From assembly GCA_017428025.1 (NCBI GenBank), contig JAFRRO010000002.1, forward strand, positions 1 to 56,419: a stretch of DNA of 56,419 nt, read 5' to 3'. The number at the start of each line of letters is the position of its first letter. The first letter of the stretch is position 1. The DNA is from Clostridia bacterium. Lineage in GTDB: Bacteria > Bacillota > Clostridia > Christensenellales > CAG-138. Under the pieces are notes generated by a model. It was not told the DNA's origin. It made no database searches and worked only from the letters and a program-made list of their open reading frames with translations. The position numbers and the translations under genes were made by a program. Shown in pieces: positions 24,525-32,072 of this stretch.

Positions 24525-26102
24525 TCAGAATCGATTGTAGATGAACTGTCCGGCATCGAAGCCGAAGCCGTAACGCCCGAACACCAGAATCGTGCCGATC
24601 AGAAGAAGCAGCACGCACACCGAACACACGGTACCGTGCGACAGGATGCGTTTTCGGATCGGGCCTTTGCGCTGCGCCATCGAGAGCGCGAACATGCAGA
24701 GCACGCCGGCAAACGCCGCGCCGTAATCCGCCCACGAGAGCCCCAGCGACTGAATGCCGCCGCGGAACACCGCACCCCAGTTCCAGGTCGTGAACATAGA
24801 GAAGAACGCGGAAAACGCCTCCTTCACCGTGGCGTAGCAGTCCAAAAGCCGCAGGCTCGACAGCAGCAGGATCGTGCGGATCACGGTAAAGCCGCGATAG
24901 CACGCGCCGTTCGTCAGCCCCGGGAAGCGCGCGTGAAAGCGCGCGTACAGCGGCTTCATCTCCTCCGAAAGCAGGATCACGACGCCGTTCAGCACGCCCC
25001 AGACGAGAAACGTCCAGTTGCTGCCGTGCCAGGCGCCGGTCAGCGCCCACACCAGCAGCGTCGCAAGGTACACCGGAAGCCGGCGCGAAACGCCGACGCC
25101 GAGTCTGCGCGATTTCTGCGAGAGCGTGCGCATCGGCTTCGAGACCGACAGCGGGTAGTAGACGTAGCGCTTGAACCACTCGCCGAGCGTGATGTGCCAG
25201 CGCCGCCAATACTCCGAAATGCTTTTCGAGAAGTACGGACGGAAGAAGTTTTCCTCGACCGTGACGCCGAACCACTCGCCGATGCCGATCGTGATGTCGA
25301 TGCCGCCGGTGAAATCGGCATAAAGGCACGCGGCGTACAGCAGCATTTCGACGAACACGAAGTCCCCGCGGTACACCGCAGGTCTTGCGCACAGCGCCTT
25401 GACCGCGACCAGCAGGCGGTCGGCGACGATCAGCTTTTTCCAGTAGCCCCACGCGATGCGCAGCGCGCCGGACAGAAACCGTTCGCCGGAAAACGAATGC
25501 GGCGCATTGAGCTGTCTGCCCAGAAGATCGAAGCGGCTGATCGGTCCCTGCACCAGAAGCGGGAAGAACGATACGAACAGCGCGAGCCGGAACGGGTTTT
25601 TCTCGGCGGGGATCGTCTCGCGATAGACGTCCAGAAGGTAGCCGATCGACGAGAACGTATAGAACGAAATGCCCATCGTGAGCGTGAGATCGGCGCCGAA
25701 CGCGGGCGTATGCAGCCACGCCGCGGAGAGCCTTCCGATCGCCGCGCCGTACTTCAGCACAAACAGGATGCCGACGTTGACGCAAAGGCACAGGATCAGC
25801 ACCGCGCGGCGCTTTTTTTCAAAGCCGAGCCGCGCTTTTTTGCGCTCCTCCTTCGTGTGCGTCGCCTTCATGGCGGCGACGGTTTCCCTCTGCCTGCGGA
25901 ACAGCGCGTCGAATCCGCGTGCCGCAGCATAGACCGTGACGATCGTCACGACCATATAGACCGCGCCGCGAACGCCCGCAAACCCGACGAACACCGCGTC
26001 GGCAAGCAGCAGCACGATCCATTGCACCCGTTTCGGCACGAGGTAGTACAGGGGCACCAGTACCGCCAGAAACAGAAGAAACGCCCACGAAGTGAACAGC
26101 AT
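24525..26102 (-). CDS. MBOAT family O-acyltransferase (DltB/AlgI-like)
   Basis: A 525-residue polytopic membrane protein with about eleven hydrophobic segments. MBOAT landmarks are GISFYTFSSIGYLLDVYR, FFPLLVQGPI, YADFTGGIDITIGIGEWFG, YWRRWHITLGEWFKRYVYYPL and the catalytic-His segment LTGAWHGSNWTFLVWG. In Dlt systems the MBOAT moves an acyl group from a carrier protein across the membrane. Here it directly follows a carrier-protein gene (stop and start share a base) and precedes the SGNH-like gene, so the same role is likely. Confidence 0.9.
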   Translation of the reverse strand: MLFTSWAFLLFLAVLVPLYYLVPKRVQWIVLLLADAVFVGFAGVRGAVYMVVTIVTVYAAARGFDALFRRQRETVAAMKATHTKEERKKARLGFEKKRRAVLILCLCVNVGILFVLKYGAAIGRLSAAWLHTPAFGADLTLTMGISFYTFSSIGYLLDVYRETIPAEKNPFRLALFVSFFPLLVQGPISRFDLLGRQLNAPHSFSGERFLSGALRIAWGYWKKLIVADRLLVAVKALCARPAVYRGDFVFVEMLLYAACLYADFTGGIDITIGIGEWFGVTVEENFFRPYFSKSISEYWRRWHITLGEWFKRYVYYPLSVSKPMRTLSQKSRRLGVGVSRRLPVYLATLLVWALTGAWHGSNWTFLVWGVLNGVVILLSEEMKPLYARFHARFPGLTNGACYRGFTVIRTILLLSSLRLLDCYATVKEAFSAFFSMFTTWNWGAVFRGGIQSLGLSWADYGAAFAGVLCMFALSMAQRKGPIRKRILSHGTVCSVCVLLLLIGTILVFGRYGFGFDAGQFIYNRF

Positions 26103-26335
26103 CAGTCGTCCTGTTCCTGCAATTGTTCAATGAGCGCATACAGCGCCTTTGCGCTGTTGAAGTGCTCCGGCGTGATGTCCTTTGCGGGGATCACCACGTC
26201 GAACTCCTCCTCGATGCGCGTGATCAGCATCACGATGTCGAACGAAACGAGCACGCCGCGGTCGACCAGCGCCTCCTCGGTCTCGAAGTCCGTTTCGGGA
26301 TGCAGTTCCTTTAAAATCTCCAGTAAAGCTTCCAT
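26102..26335 (-). CDS. Acyl/aminoacyl carrier protein (DltC-like)
   Basis: A 77-residue acidic carrier protein. The 4'-phosphopantetheine site is Ser31 in GVLVSFDIVMLI; the usual Asp before that Ser is Val here. Helical spacing and the end VVIPAKDITPEHFNSAKALYALI fit the DltC/ACP fold. It lies between the adenylation-enzyme gene (8-base gap) and the MBOAT gene (1-base overlap), so it should carry the activated group from one to the other. The ATG at 26335 follows AGGAGGAAAG. Confidence 0.88.
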   Translation of the reverse strand: MEALLEILKELHPETDFETEEALVDRGVLVSFDIVMLITRIEEEFDVVIPAKDITPEHFNSAKALYALIEQLQEQDD

Positions 26336-26343
26336 CTTTCCTC

Positions 26344-27837
26344 CTATCGGAACAGCAGCGCCGTCGCCGCCTTCCGGTCGGTCTTTCCGTTTTGTGTGAG
26401 CGGGAGCGCGTCGATCCGCCGGCTGAGCTTCGGCAGCAGATAGTCCGGCACCTGTTTGCGCAGTTCGACGAGCAGCGCGGACCGCTCGATTGGGCCCGTG
26501 TAGACGAGCCCCAGGATGCTGCGTTCGCGGTCGAACACGGCGCACGCCGCGTCGACGCCCTCGATCGTTTTTGCCGCGGCTTCGAGCTCGCCGAGCTCGA
26601 TGCGGTGTCCCATGTGCTTGATCTGATCGTCCTTGCGCCCCAAAAATTCGAGCTCGCCGCGTTCGTTCCATCGTCCGAGATCGCCGGTGCGGTAGATCGT
26701 TTCGGGATAGTCGGCGTTCAGCGGATTTTGCACAAAGGCTTTTGCGGTGCGCTCCGGATCGCGGTAGTAGCCGTGGCACACGCTTGTGCCGCGGATGCAG
26801 ATCTCGCCCTCGTCCGCCCTGTGATCGTTCTCGTCGAGCAGGAAGATCTCCGCGTTGTCGAACGCGCGCCCGATCGGGATGCGCTCGCCGTCCTTGAACG
26901 TGCGGTCGACCTCGTAGCTGCACGACATGCCGGTGCATTCGGTCGGTCCGTACAGATTGAGATAGCGCGCGTCGACATGCTCCTGCCAGATGCGAAACTG
27001 CTTCGGCGGCATGACCTCGCTGCCGAACGCGACGGTCCTGAGATGCTGCGGCACGACCTCGTCGAAGGTGTGCAGCGCCGAAATCAGCGTCAGCGCCGGA
27101 ACCACCCAGCAGAGCGTCGTGACCTTGTGTTCGTTCAGAAACCGTACCAGCGGCACCGGCGTCATAAACAGGCGCTTGGGCACCAGCACGGCGGAGCTTC
27201 CGCACACGAGCGCGGACAGAATTTCCTTAAGGCAGGCGTCCACGTACAGCGGCGCCTGCATGGCGAATACGTCGGTTTCGCAGACGTTCAGGGTTTTTGT
27301 GATCTGCGCGGCATAGTCGCGCACCGCGCGATGGCAGCCGACCACGCCCTTCGGCGCGCCGGTGGAACCGCTTGTGAACACGAGGTACGCGGGATCGACG
27401 TCGAGCGTCGCCGCCTCGACGGCACGGAGCGCGTCCGCGTCCGGCGCATGTGCGATCAGCAGGTCCGGATCGAGCGTCTCGCCCGCAAAGCCGTAGTCGT
27501 TCAGCAGTTTTCTGCCGGTTTCGTCGGCGATCGCAAAGCGCGGTCTGACGCGGTCGAGGATCGACCGGATGCGGTTTTCGCCCATTTCGGCGTCGACCGG
27601 CACGTAAAAGCAGCCCGCCTTCCACACCGCGAAGAACAGGGCGATCTCCCTTGCGCTGCGCGCCGTGAACACAAGCACCGCTTCGCGCTTCGCGCCGCGC
27701 CCGATGAGCGCGCTGCCCGCAGCGTCGGAGATGCGTTCGACGTCCGCAAAGGTCAGCGTTTCGTCCGGATCGGCGAACGCCGGCGCGTCGGGACGGATCC
27801 CCGCCTGATTTTTGAGCGCGGTCAACATCGTTTTCAT
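26344..27837 (-). CDS. Amino-acid adenylation enzyme (DltA-like)
   Basis: A 497-residue standalone adenylation domain. Core motifs: A3 VFTSGSTGAPKGV (about 153-165), A5 NLYGPTECTG, A7 YRTGDLGRW, A8 GRKDDQIKHMGHRIELGELE, A10 NGKTDRKA. Asp200 in YVDACLKE matches the Asp that binds the substrate amino group in amino-acid-activating enzymes, so an amino acid is likely. DltA proteins have FCGEVLP, with a Cys linked to D-alanine choice; here the block is FGSEVMP. D-alanine is supported by the D-amino-acid transaminase in the operon but is not certain. Confidence 0.85.
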   Translation of the reverse strand: MKTMLTALKNQAGIRPDAPAFADPDETLTFADVERISDAAGSALIGRGAKREAVLVFTARSAREIALFFAVWKAGCFYVPVDAEMGENRIRSILDRVRPRFAIADETGRKLLNDYGFAGETLDPDLLIAHAPDADALRAVEAATLDVDPAYLVFTSGSTGAPKGVVGCHRAVRDYAAQITKTLNVCETDVFAMQAPLYVDACLKEILSALVCGSSAVLVPKRLFMTPVPLVRFLNEHKVTTLCWVVPALTLISALHTFDEVVPQHLRTVAFGSEVMPPKQFRIWQEHVDARYLNLYGPTECTGMSCSYEVDRTFKDGERIPIGRAFDNAEIFLLDENDHRADEGEICIRGTSVCHGYYRDPERTAKAFVQNPLNADYPETIYRTGDLGRWNERGELEFLGRKDDQIKHMGHRIELGELEAAAKTIEGVDAACAVFDRERSILGLVYTGPIERSALLVELRKQVPDYLLPKLSRRIDALPLTQNGKTDRKAATALLFR

Positions 27838-27838
27838 C

Positions 27839-29938
27839 TTATTTGCCCTTCTTTTTGTACGGTTCCGTCGCGATCGGCGGATACAGCGATTCGTCAAAGC
27901 GCCAAAAGCTCTTGCTGACCTTGTTCTTCTGCGCGTTCGTCCACATGAAGCAGCGCTTCTTCGCCTTGCCGGTGTTGCACGCGTCGACGTGATACCAGCC
28001 GCTGCCGAGGTTGACGAGCATCCAGTAATGATGCGTGCGCCCGCCGGAGCGCTCCACGCTCATCAGCTCCGCGCCCGTATGCTCGAGCAGCAGCCGCAGG
28101 CAGGCGTAGGAGGTGAAGCAGTCACCCTTGCCGGTCGTCAGCCCGCGGACCGCTTCGCTGCGCCAGTCCTTCTTGTTCGACGAGCCGACGTAATGCACGT
28201 TTTTGAAGACGTAATTGTACAGCGCCTCCACCTGTTCGTCGAGCGTCATGCCGGGCTTCAGCACCTTTGCGATGATCTCCTGCGCGACGCGCTCCGCCTC
28301 CTCCTCGGAAACGCTCGCGTCGACGAACGTGAACTTCACCGTCTTCTTGGCGACGTTGCCCGCGCGGTCCGTCGCCGTATAGGTCACGGGATAGGTGCCG
28401 GTCTTGGTCGGATCGACCTTTGAGGTGTCGACCTTGACCTCCACTTCGCCGTCGCACTCATCCTCCGCGGAAATATCGGTCATGTACGCGACCGCTTCGT
28501 TCGCGTAGCTGTAACGGTTGCGCGCGCCGTAGATCGTCGGCGCGGCGACGTCGGGATTCAGTTTGAGCGTAAAGGTCTCCGCCGTCTCGTTTCCGCCGGC
28601 GTCGGCGGCGACGATCGTGACCTCCTGCGATTCGATCGTCCAGTCCGGCTCGGTCTCAAAGCGCAGCGCGGTCGCGGTGATGTCCTCCGCCACCGCGAAG
28701 AACGACGCCTCCTTCGGCGCGTTCAGAAACCACACCGTCTTGCGTACGCGTAAAAGCGGCGCGACCGAGTCCTTGACCTCGACGATCGCAAGGTTCTCCA
28801 CGCCGTCGACCACGATGCCGAGCATATGCGTGCCGGGGACGTTCGGGATGAACGGCCGGTCGAACGACGCTTCCTCATAGCTGCCCTCCTCGAGACATTC
28901 CGAAGGCTGCAGTTCGGAGGTGCGCGCTTCCACCTGCACCGGCGCGATGTTCGTGATCAGAAGCTGCGTTTCGACGACGGTCGTGTTGCCGCCGAGGTCC
29001 TCGAGCTCGACCTGGATCGTCTGCGTCACGCGCGATTCCGGATCCGGCTCCGTGATGTAGCTGATCGAAACCTCCGTCTCGTCGCGCACGCCGGAAACGA
29101 AATCCTCGGGCAGAAGGTCCGTATCCGGCTCGACGATCTGCACGACCGGATCCGCCTGCGGCGGCACGGTGTCCGTCACGATGAGGCGGCTTTCCGCCGT
29201 CACGCCCTCCGCCGTGATCTGGATCGGATAGACGCCCGGCGTGTGCATCATTTCCTCGGTGATCTCGCTGCATGCGTCGACCGTGTAGCGGTCGATCAGA
29301 AACTCCTCCGCGTCCGGCGCGGGATCGCCCGCCTCGCGGGAGATCGAATCGCGCGCAATGCGCACATGCACCCGCACGGGGATGCGCGTGTCGTTGCCGC
29401 TCGTATCCTCCATGCGCACGATCGCCGTGTAGTCGCCGACCGTGCCGTATTTGGGCGCGACCTCGAACGTCAGCTTGACGACGGTCTCGTCCGTGATATT
29501 CTTGAGAAGCCGGTCGGGTTTCGGCGACGCCTTGGTGGAGATCGTCGTCTCCACGCCCTCCGCCGCGGGCGGGATCGTATCGCGTACGCGCAAAAGCACG
29601 AGCCGCGAACGTCCGTTCACCTTGATTTCCAGCACATAGTTGCCGATCGGATACTCGTGTTCGGGCGTGGTGACGTACTCCGCCGCGCCCTCGCCGCGCA
29701 AAAACGCGCTTGCCTCCGGCGTCACATCGCCGAGCTCGACCGTAAGCGACGGCAGCGTCGTGCGATAGAGAAGGCATGCGCAAAGCACGCCCGCCGCGAC
29801 GAGCGCGAACAGCACGATCAGCGCCGTAGACAGGATCACGCGGCCGGTCGACCGTCTGCGCGGCTGCACCGGCTGCTCCGTATTGGTCTGTTCCGTCGCC
29901 GTTCCCGCGTCGGGAACCTGCGTTTTGCGGCGTATCAT
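27839..29938 (-). CDS. Membrane-anchored Ig-like repeat protein with transglutaminase domain
   Basis: A 699-residue protein: short cytoplasmic tail, one membrane segment (about 33-57), several Ig/HYR-like beta domains (each with a D-x-xPP or DxxAP start and AxDxxGN end, for example ISAEDECDGEVEVKVDTS...YTATDRAGNVAKKTVKF), and a C-terminal transglutaminase-like domain. The triad is visible as Cys607 (GKGDCFTSYA), His636/637 (RTHHYWMLV) and Asp652 (WYHVDA). Such domains act as peptidases or amide-forming enzymes. It overlaps the transaminase gene (ATGA) and precedes the adenylation gene by one base, placing it inside the Dlt-like operon, which is unusual. Confidence 0.87.
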   Translation of the reverse strand: MIRRKTQVPDAGTATEQTNTEQPVQPRRRSTGRVILSTALIVLFALVAAGVLCACLLYRTTLPSLTVELGDVTPEASAFLRGEGAAEYVTTPEHEYPIGNYVLEIKVNGRSRLVLLRVRDTIPPAAEGVETTISTKASPKPDRLLKNITDETVVKLTFEVAPKYGTVGDYTAIVRMEDTSGNDTRIPVRVHVRIARDSISREAGDPAPDAEEFLIDRYTVDACSEITEEMMHTPGVYPIQITAEGVTAESRLIVTDTVPPQADPVVQIVEPDTDLLPEDFVSGVRDETEVSISYITEPDPESRVTQTIQVELEDLGGNTTVVETQLLITNIAPVQVEARTSELQPSECLEEGSYEEASFDRPFIPNVPGTHMLGIVVDGVENLAIVEVKDSVAPLLRVRKTVWFLNAPKEASFFAVAEDITATALRFETEPDWTIESQEVTIVAADAGGNETAETFTLKLNPDVAAPTIYGARNRYSYANEAVAYMTDISAEDECDGEVEVKVDTSKVDPTKTGTYPVTYTATDRAGNVAKKTVKFTFVDASVSEEEAERVAQEIIAKVLKPGMTLDEQVEALYNYVFKNVHYVGSSNKKDWRSEAVRGLTTGKGDCFTSYACLRLLLEHTGAELMSVERSGGRTHHYWMLVNLGSGWYHVDACNTGKAKKRCFMWTNAQKNKVSKSFWRFDESLYPPIATEPYKKKGK

Positions 29939-30780
29939 GCCCCTGTTTCCTCCGAAAATACGGTCCGGTAAGCCTCGACGATTGCGCGGACCTGCGCGGC
30001 TGCTCTGCCTCCGACGGCAACGCCGTCGATCGCCGAAACGCTGTGAATGCCCAAAAGGCTCGAACTCACGAAAATCTCATCCGCGTCCCGCATCTGCTCC
30101 GCAGAAAACGCGGTCTCCGAAACCGGAATGCCCTGCGCGCGGCAGATCTCCAGCAGCACGTCGCGCGTGACGCCCGCAAGGATGTGCCGGTCGAGCGGAT
30201 GCGTATACAGAACGCCGTCGCGAAGGATCGCGATATTGGTGTGCGATCCCTCCGTCACGATGCCGTTTCGCACGAACGCCGCCTCGTCCGCGCCCGCCTC
30301 CTTCGCCGTCTGAATCGCAAGGATGTTCGGGATCAGGTTCAGCGTCTTGGTGTCGCACAGCTCGAACCGCACGTCCGGCATCGTGATCAACCGCATCGGC
30401 GCGCCGTCGAGATCGGGCGTTTTCGGCGTGACGGTGATCAGCAGATTCGGCTGCACGGCCGCATCGGGGAACGTGTGGTGCCGCCGGTCCGTACCGCGCG
30501 AAACCTGCCAGTAGAGCGAGGCGCTCCGTTCGCCGGACAGGGCAAGGCAGCGGTCGATCTCGGCTTTGAGCCGTTCGCGCGGCATCGCAAACGGGATGCG
30601 CAGCGCTTCGAGGCTGTGATAGAAGCGGTCGAAATGCGCCTGTTCGCAGAACGGCCGCCCGTTGACCGCCATGCAGGCTTCGTAACAGCCGTCGCCGAAA
30701 TACACCGCACGATCGTTGATCGGGATGCGGATGGAATCGACCGGTCCGACGGCGCCGTTGTAATATCCGATTGCGCTCAT
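29935..30780 (-). CDS. dat: D-amino-acid transaminase (class IV)
   Basis: A 281-residue fold-type IV PLP enzyme. D-alanine transaminase features are YWQVSRGTDRRHHTFP (compare the QVTRG...R-H-FP motif), DTKTLNLIPNILAIQTAKEAGADEAAFVRNG and VTEGSHTNIAILRDG...THPLDRHILAGVTR. It should interconvert D-alanine and D-glutamate with their 2-oxoacids. As first gene of an operon with an adenylation enzyme, carrier protein and MBOAT, it may supply the D-amino acid that is activated. The ATG at 30780 follows AAGGAG; promoter at 30829-30857. Confidence 0.85.
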   Translation of the reverse strand: MSAIGYYNGAVGPVDSIRIPINDRAVYFGDGCYEACMAVNGRPFCEQAHFDRFYHSLEALRIPFAMPRERLKAEIDRCLALSGERSASLYWQVSRGTDRRHHTFPDAAVQPNLLITVTPKTPDLDGAPMRLITMPDVRFELCDTKTLNLIPNILAIQTAKEAGADEAAFVRNGIVTEGSHTNIAILRDGVLYTHPLDRHILAGVTRDVLLEICRAQGIPVSETAFSAEQMRDADEIFVSSSLLGIHSVSAIDGVAVGGRAAAQVRAIVEAYRTVFSEETGA

Positions 30781-30828
30781 ATGGCTCCTTCCCCGTCTGC
30801 CGTACAAAACTGCATACGTATTTATGGT

Positions 30829-30857
30829 ATCATACCGCTTTTTCTTCTTCTGTTCAA
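30829..30857 (-). promoter_or_regulatory. Promoter of the 8-gene Dlt-like operon
   Basis: Minus strand: TTGAAC (30857-30852), 17-bp spacer, TATGAT (30834-30829). It is the only clear promoter for the 8.8 kb of tightly packed genes ending at 22014. Confidence 0.8.
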
Positions 30858-31113
30858 GAGATAATTTGTAAAATCACGCCTGCGCGCGTCAAAAAAGGTT
30901 TTTCAGAAGCCCCCGAACGGAACGCAGCAAAAAGCCTTTCCCGGAGGAAAAGGCGGACCGACGAAGCCGGGACGGATGAGTTTTTCAGTTCAGGCGGGAT
31001 GATCCGCAAAAGCTGACGCTTTTTGCGTGTCCACCTCATCACCGCTTCGCGGAGCTTCCCATCGAAGGGGAAGCCATATTATTCCCAAATGCAGCACATC
31101 TGCAATACTTCAT

Positions 31114-31172
31114 TACAACCCCTCAGTCACCTGACGGTGACAGCTCCCCTTGCACAGGGGAGCCTTGCACAT
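31114..31172. repeat. REP-like palindromic unit
   Basis: ACAACCCCTCAGTCACC, then TGACGGTGACAGCTCCCC and a TTGCACAGGGGAGCC end. It belongs to the family seen at 1-131 and 44605-44656. Confidence 0.7.
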
Positions 31173-31218
31173 GCGCAATCCAAAAGGCCTCCCCGTGCAA
31201 AGAGGGTACGCGTAAAAT

Positions 31219-31382
31219 GAGCCTCCCCTGTGCAAGGGGGCGCGGATCCGAGCGCCCGCGGTGCGGGATGAAGCGAGGCGGAAGCGCGGGTCGAACAGGG
31301 AGCAGAAGAAAGCGAATAGCGACGCGCTGCGACCATGTGAGACCATCGGGTGGATTTTGCGAAGCAAAAGACGGAGGGGTTG
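31219..31382 (+). repeat. ~160-bp repeat, copy A (inverted to 37717-37880)
   Basis: Runs from GAGCCTCCCCTGTGCAAGG to GACGGAGGGGTTGT. The reverse complement of 37717-37880 matches with only about a handful of differences. Inside is a palindrome-rich core (GAGCGCCCGCGGTGCGGG...CGCGGGTCGAACAGGGAGC). A diverged third copy is at 44662-44817. Copies A and B flank the rsmG-to-tldE segment in inverted orientation. Confidence 0.85.
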
Positions 31383-31394
31383 TCCCGGAACGGT

Positions 31395-32072
31395 TTACAG
31401 CGGTTTTTTGGACGGCATGCCGGGCTTGCGCGGGTACGCCGCCGGTGTTGGTGCGTTTTTGGTACATATGACGAGGCTGCGCGCGCCGTAGTTCGCCTCG
31501 ACCGGCACGACCTCGGCGGTGCAGTGCAGCAGGTGCAGGGCGCTCTTTGCAGTCTTGAGCTCCTCCGAAACGTCGCCCTTGTAGCAGATCGCCTTTCCTC
31601 CGACCTTGAGCAGCGGCACGGTCAGCTCCAGCAGCACCGGCAGGCTTGCGACCGCCCGCGAAAGCGCGGCGTCGAACGAGGCGCGAAAGCGCGGATCGCG
31701 CCCGAATTCCTCGGCGCGGGCATGGACGCACTGTGCCGAAAGTCCCAGTGTTTTCAGGACTTCTTCGAGAAACGTCACGCGCTTTTGCAGCGAATCGACC
31801 AGCGTCAGTTTAAGGTCCGGCCGCATGATCAGAAGCGGGATCGACGGGAACCCCGCGCCGGTGCCGACGTCGACCGCCCGGACGCCCGGCGCAAGATACG
31901 GCAGCGCCGCCAGCGAGTCGGCAAAATGCTTTTTGACGACCTCCTCCGGCTCCGTGATCGCCGTCAGGTTCATCCGCGTGTTCCAGTCGACAAGCAGCTC
32001 GTAGTATGCGACAAATTTGTCGCATGCTTCTCCGGTGAGGTTCGGGATCGTTTGTTGCAAGAGTTCACGCAT
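31395..32072 (-). CDS. rsmG: 16S rRNA (guanine527-N7)-methyltransferase RsmG
   Basis: A 225-residue RsmG (GidB). Recognisable segments are LLVDWNTRMNLTAI (about 27-40), the SAM motif AVDVGTGAGFPSIPLLI, LVDSLQKRVTFL, and DAALSRAVASLPVLLEL. It methylates 16S rRNA. Its start lies inside the end of mnmG (8-base overlap), the usual mnmG-rsmG pairing. The last ~20 residues (TPAAYPRKPGMPSKKPL) run up to the repeat at 31219-31382 and may have been altered by it. Confidence 0.93.
   Translation of the reverse strand: MRELLQQTIPNLTGEACDKFVAYYELLVDWNTRMNLTAITEPEEVVKKHFADSLAALPYLAPGVRAVDVGTGAGFPSIPLLIMRPDLKLTLVDSLQKRVTFLEEVLKTLGLSAQCVHARAEEFGRDPRFRASFDAALSRAVASLPVLLELTVPLLKVGGKAICYKGDVSEELKTAKSALHLLHCTAEVVPVEANYGARSLVICTKNAPTPAAYPRKPGMPSKKPL

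Larger units (their letters stand above)
30858..31394. other. Gene-free region with repeats
   Basis: No supported gene. It holds short hairpins (about 31006-31022 and 31045-31071), a REP-like unit (31114-31172) and a longer repeat (31219-31382). Small open frames (for example 30854-31042, minus) match nothing I know. Confidence 0.6.

Noticed and set aside
30854..31042. A 62-codon ORF upstream of the dat operon
   Set aside because: It has an SD-like AGGTGG but overlaps the operon's promoter region and hairpins, and matches no family.
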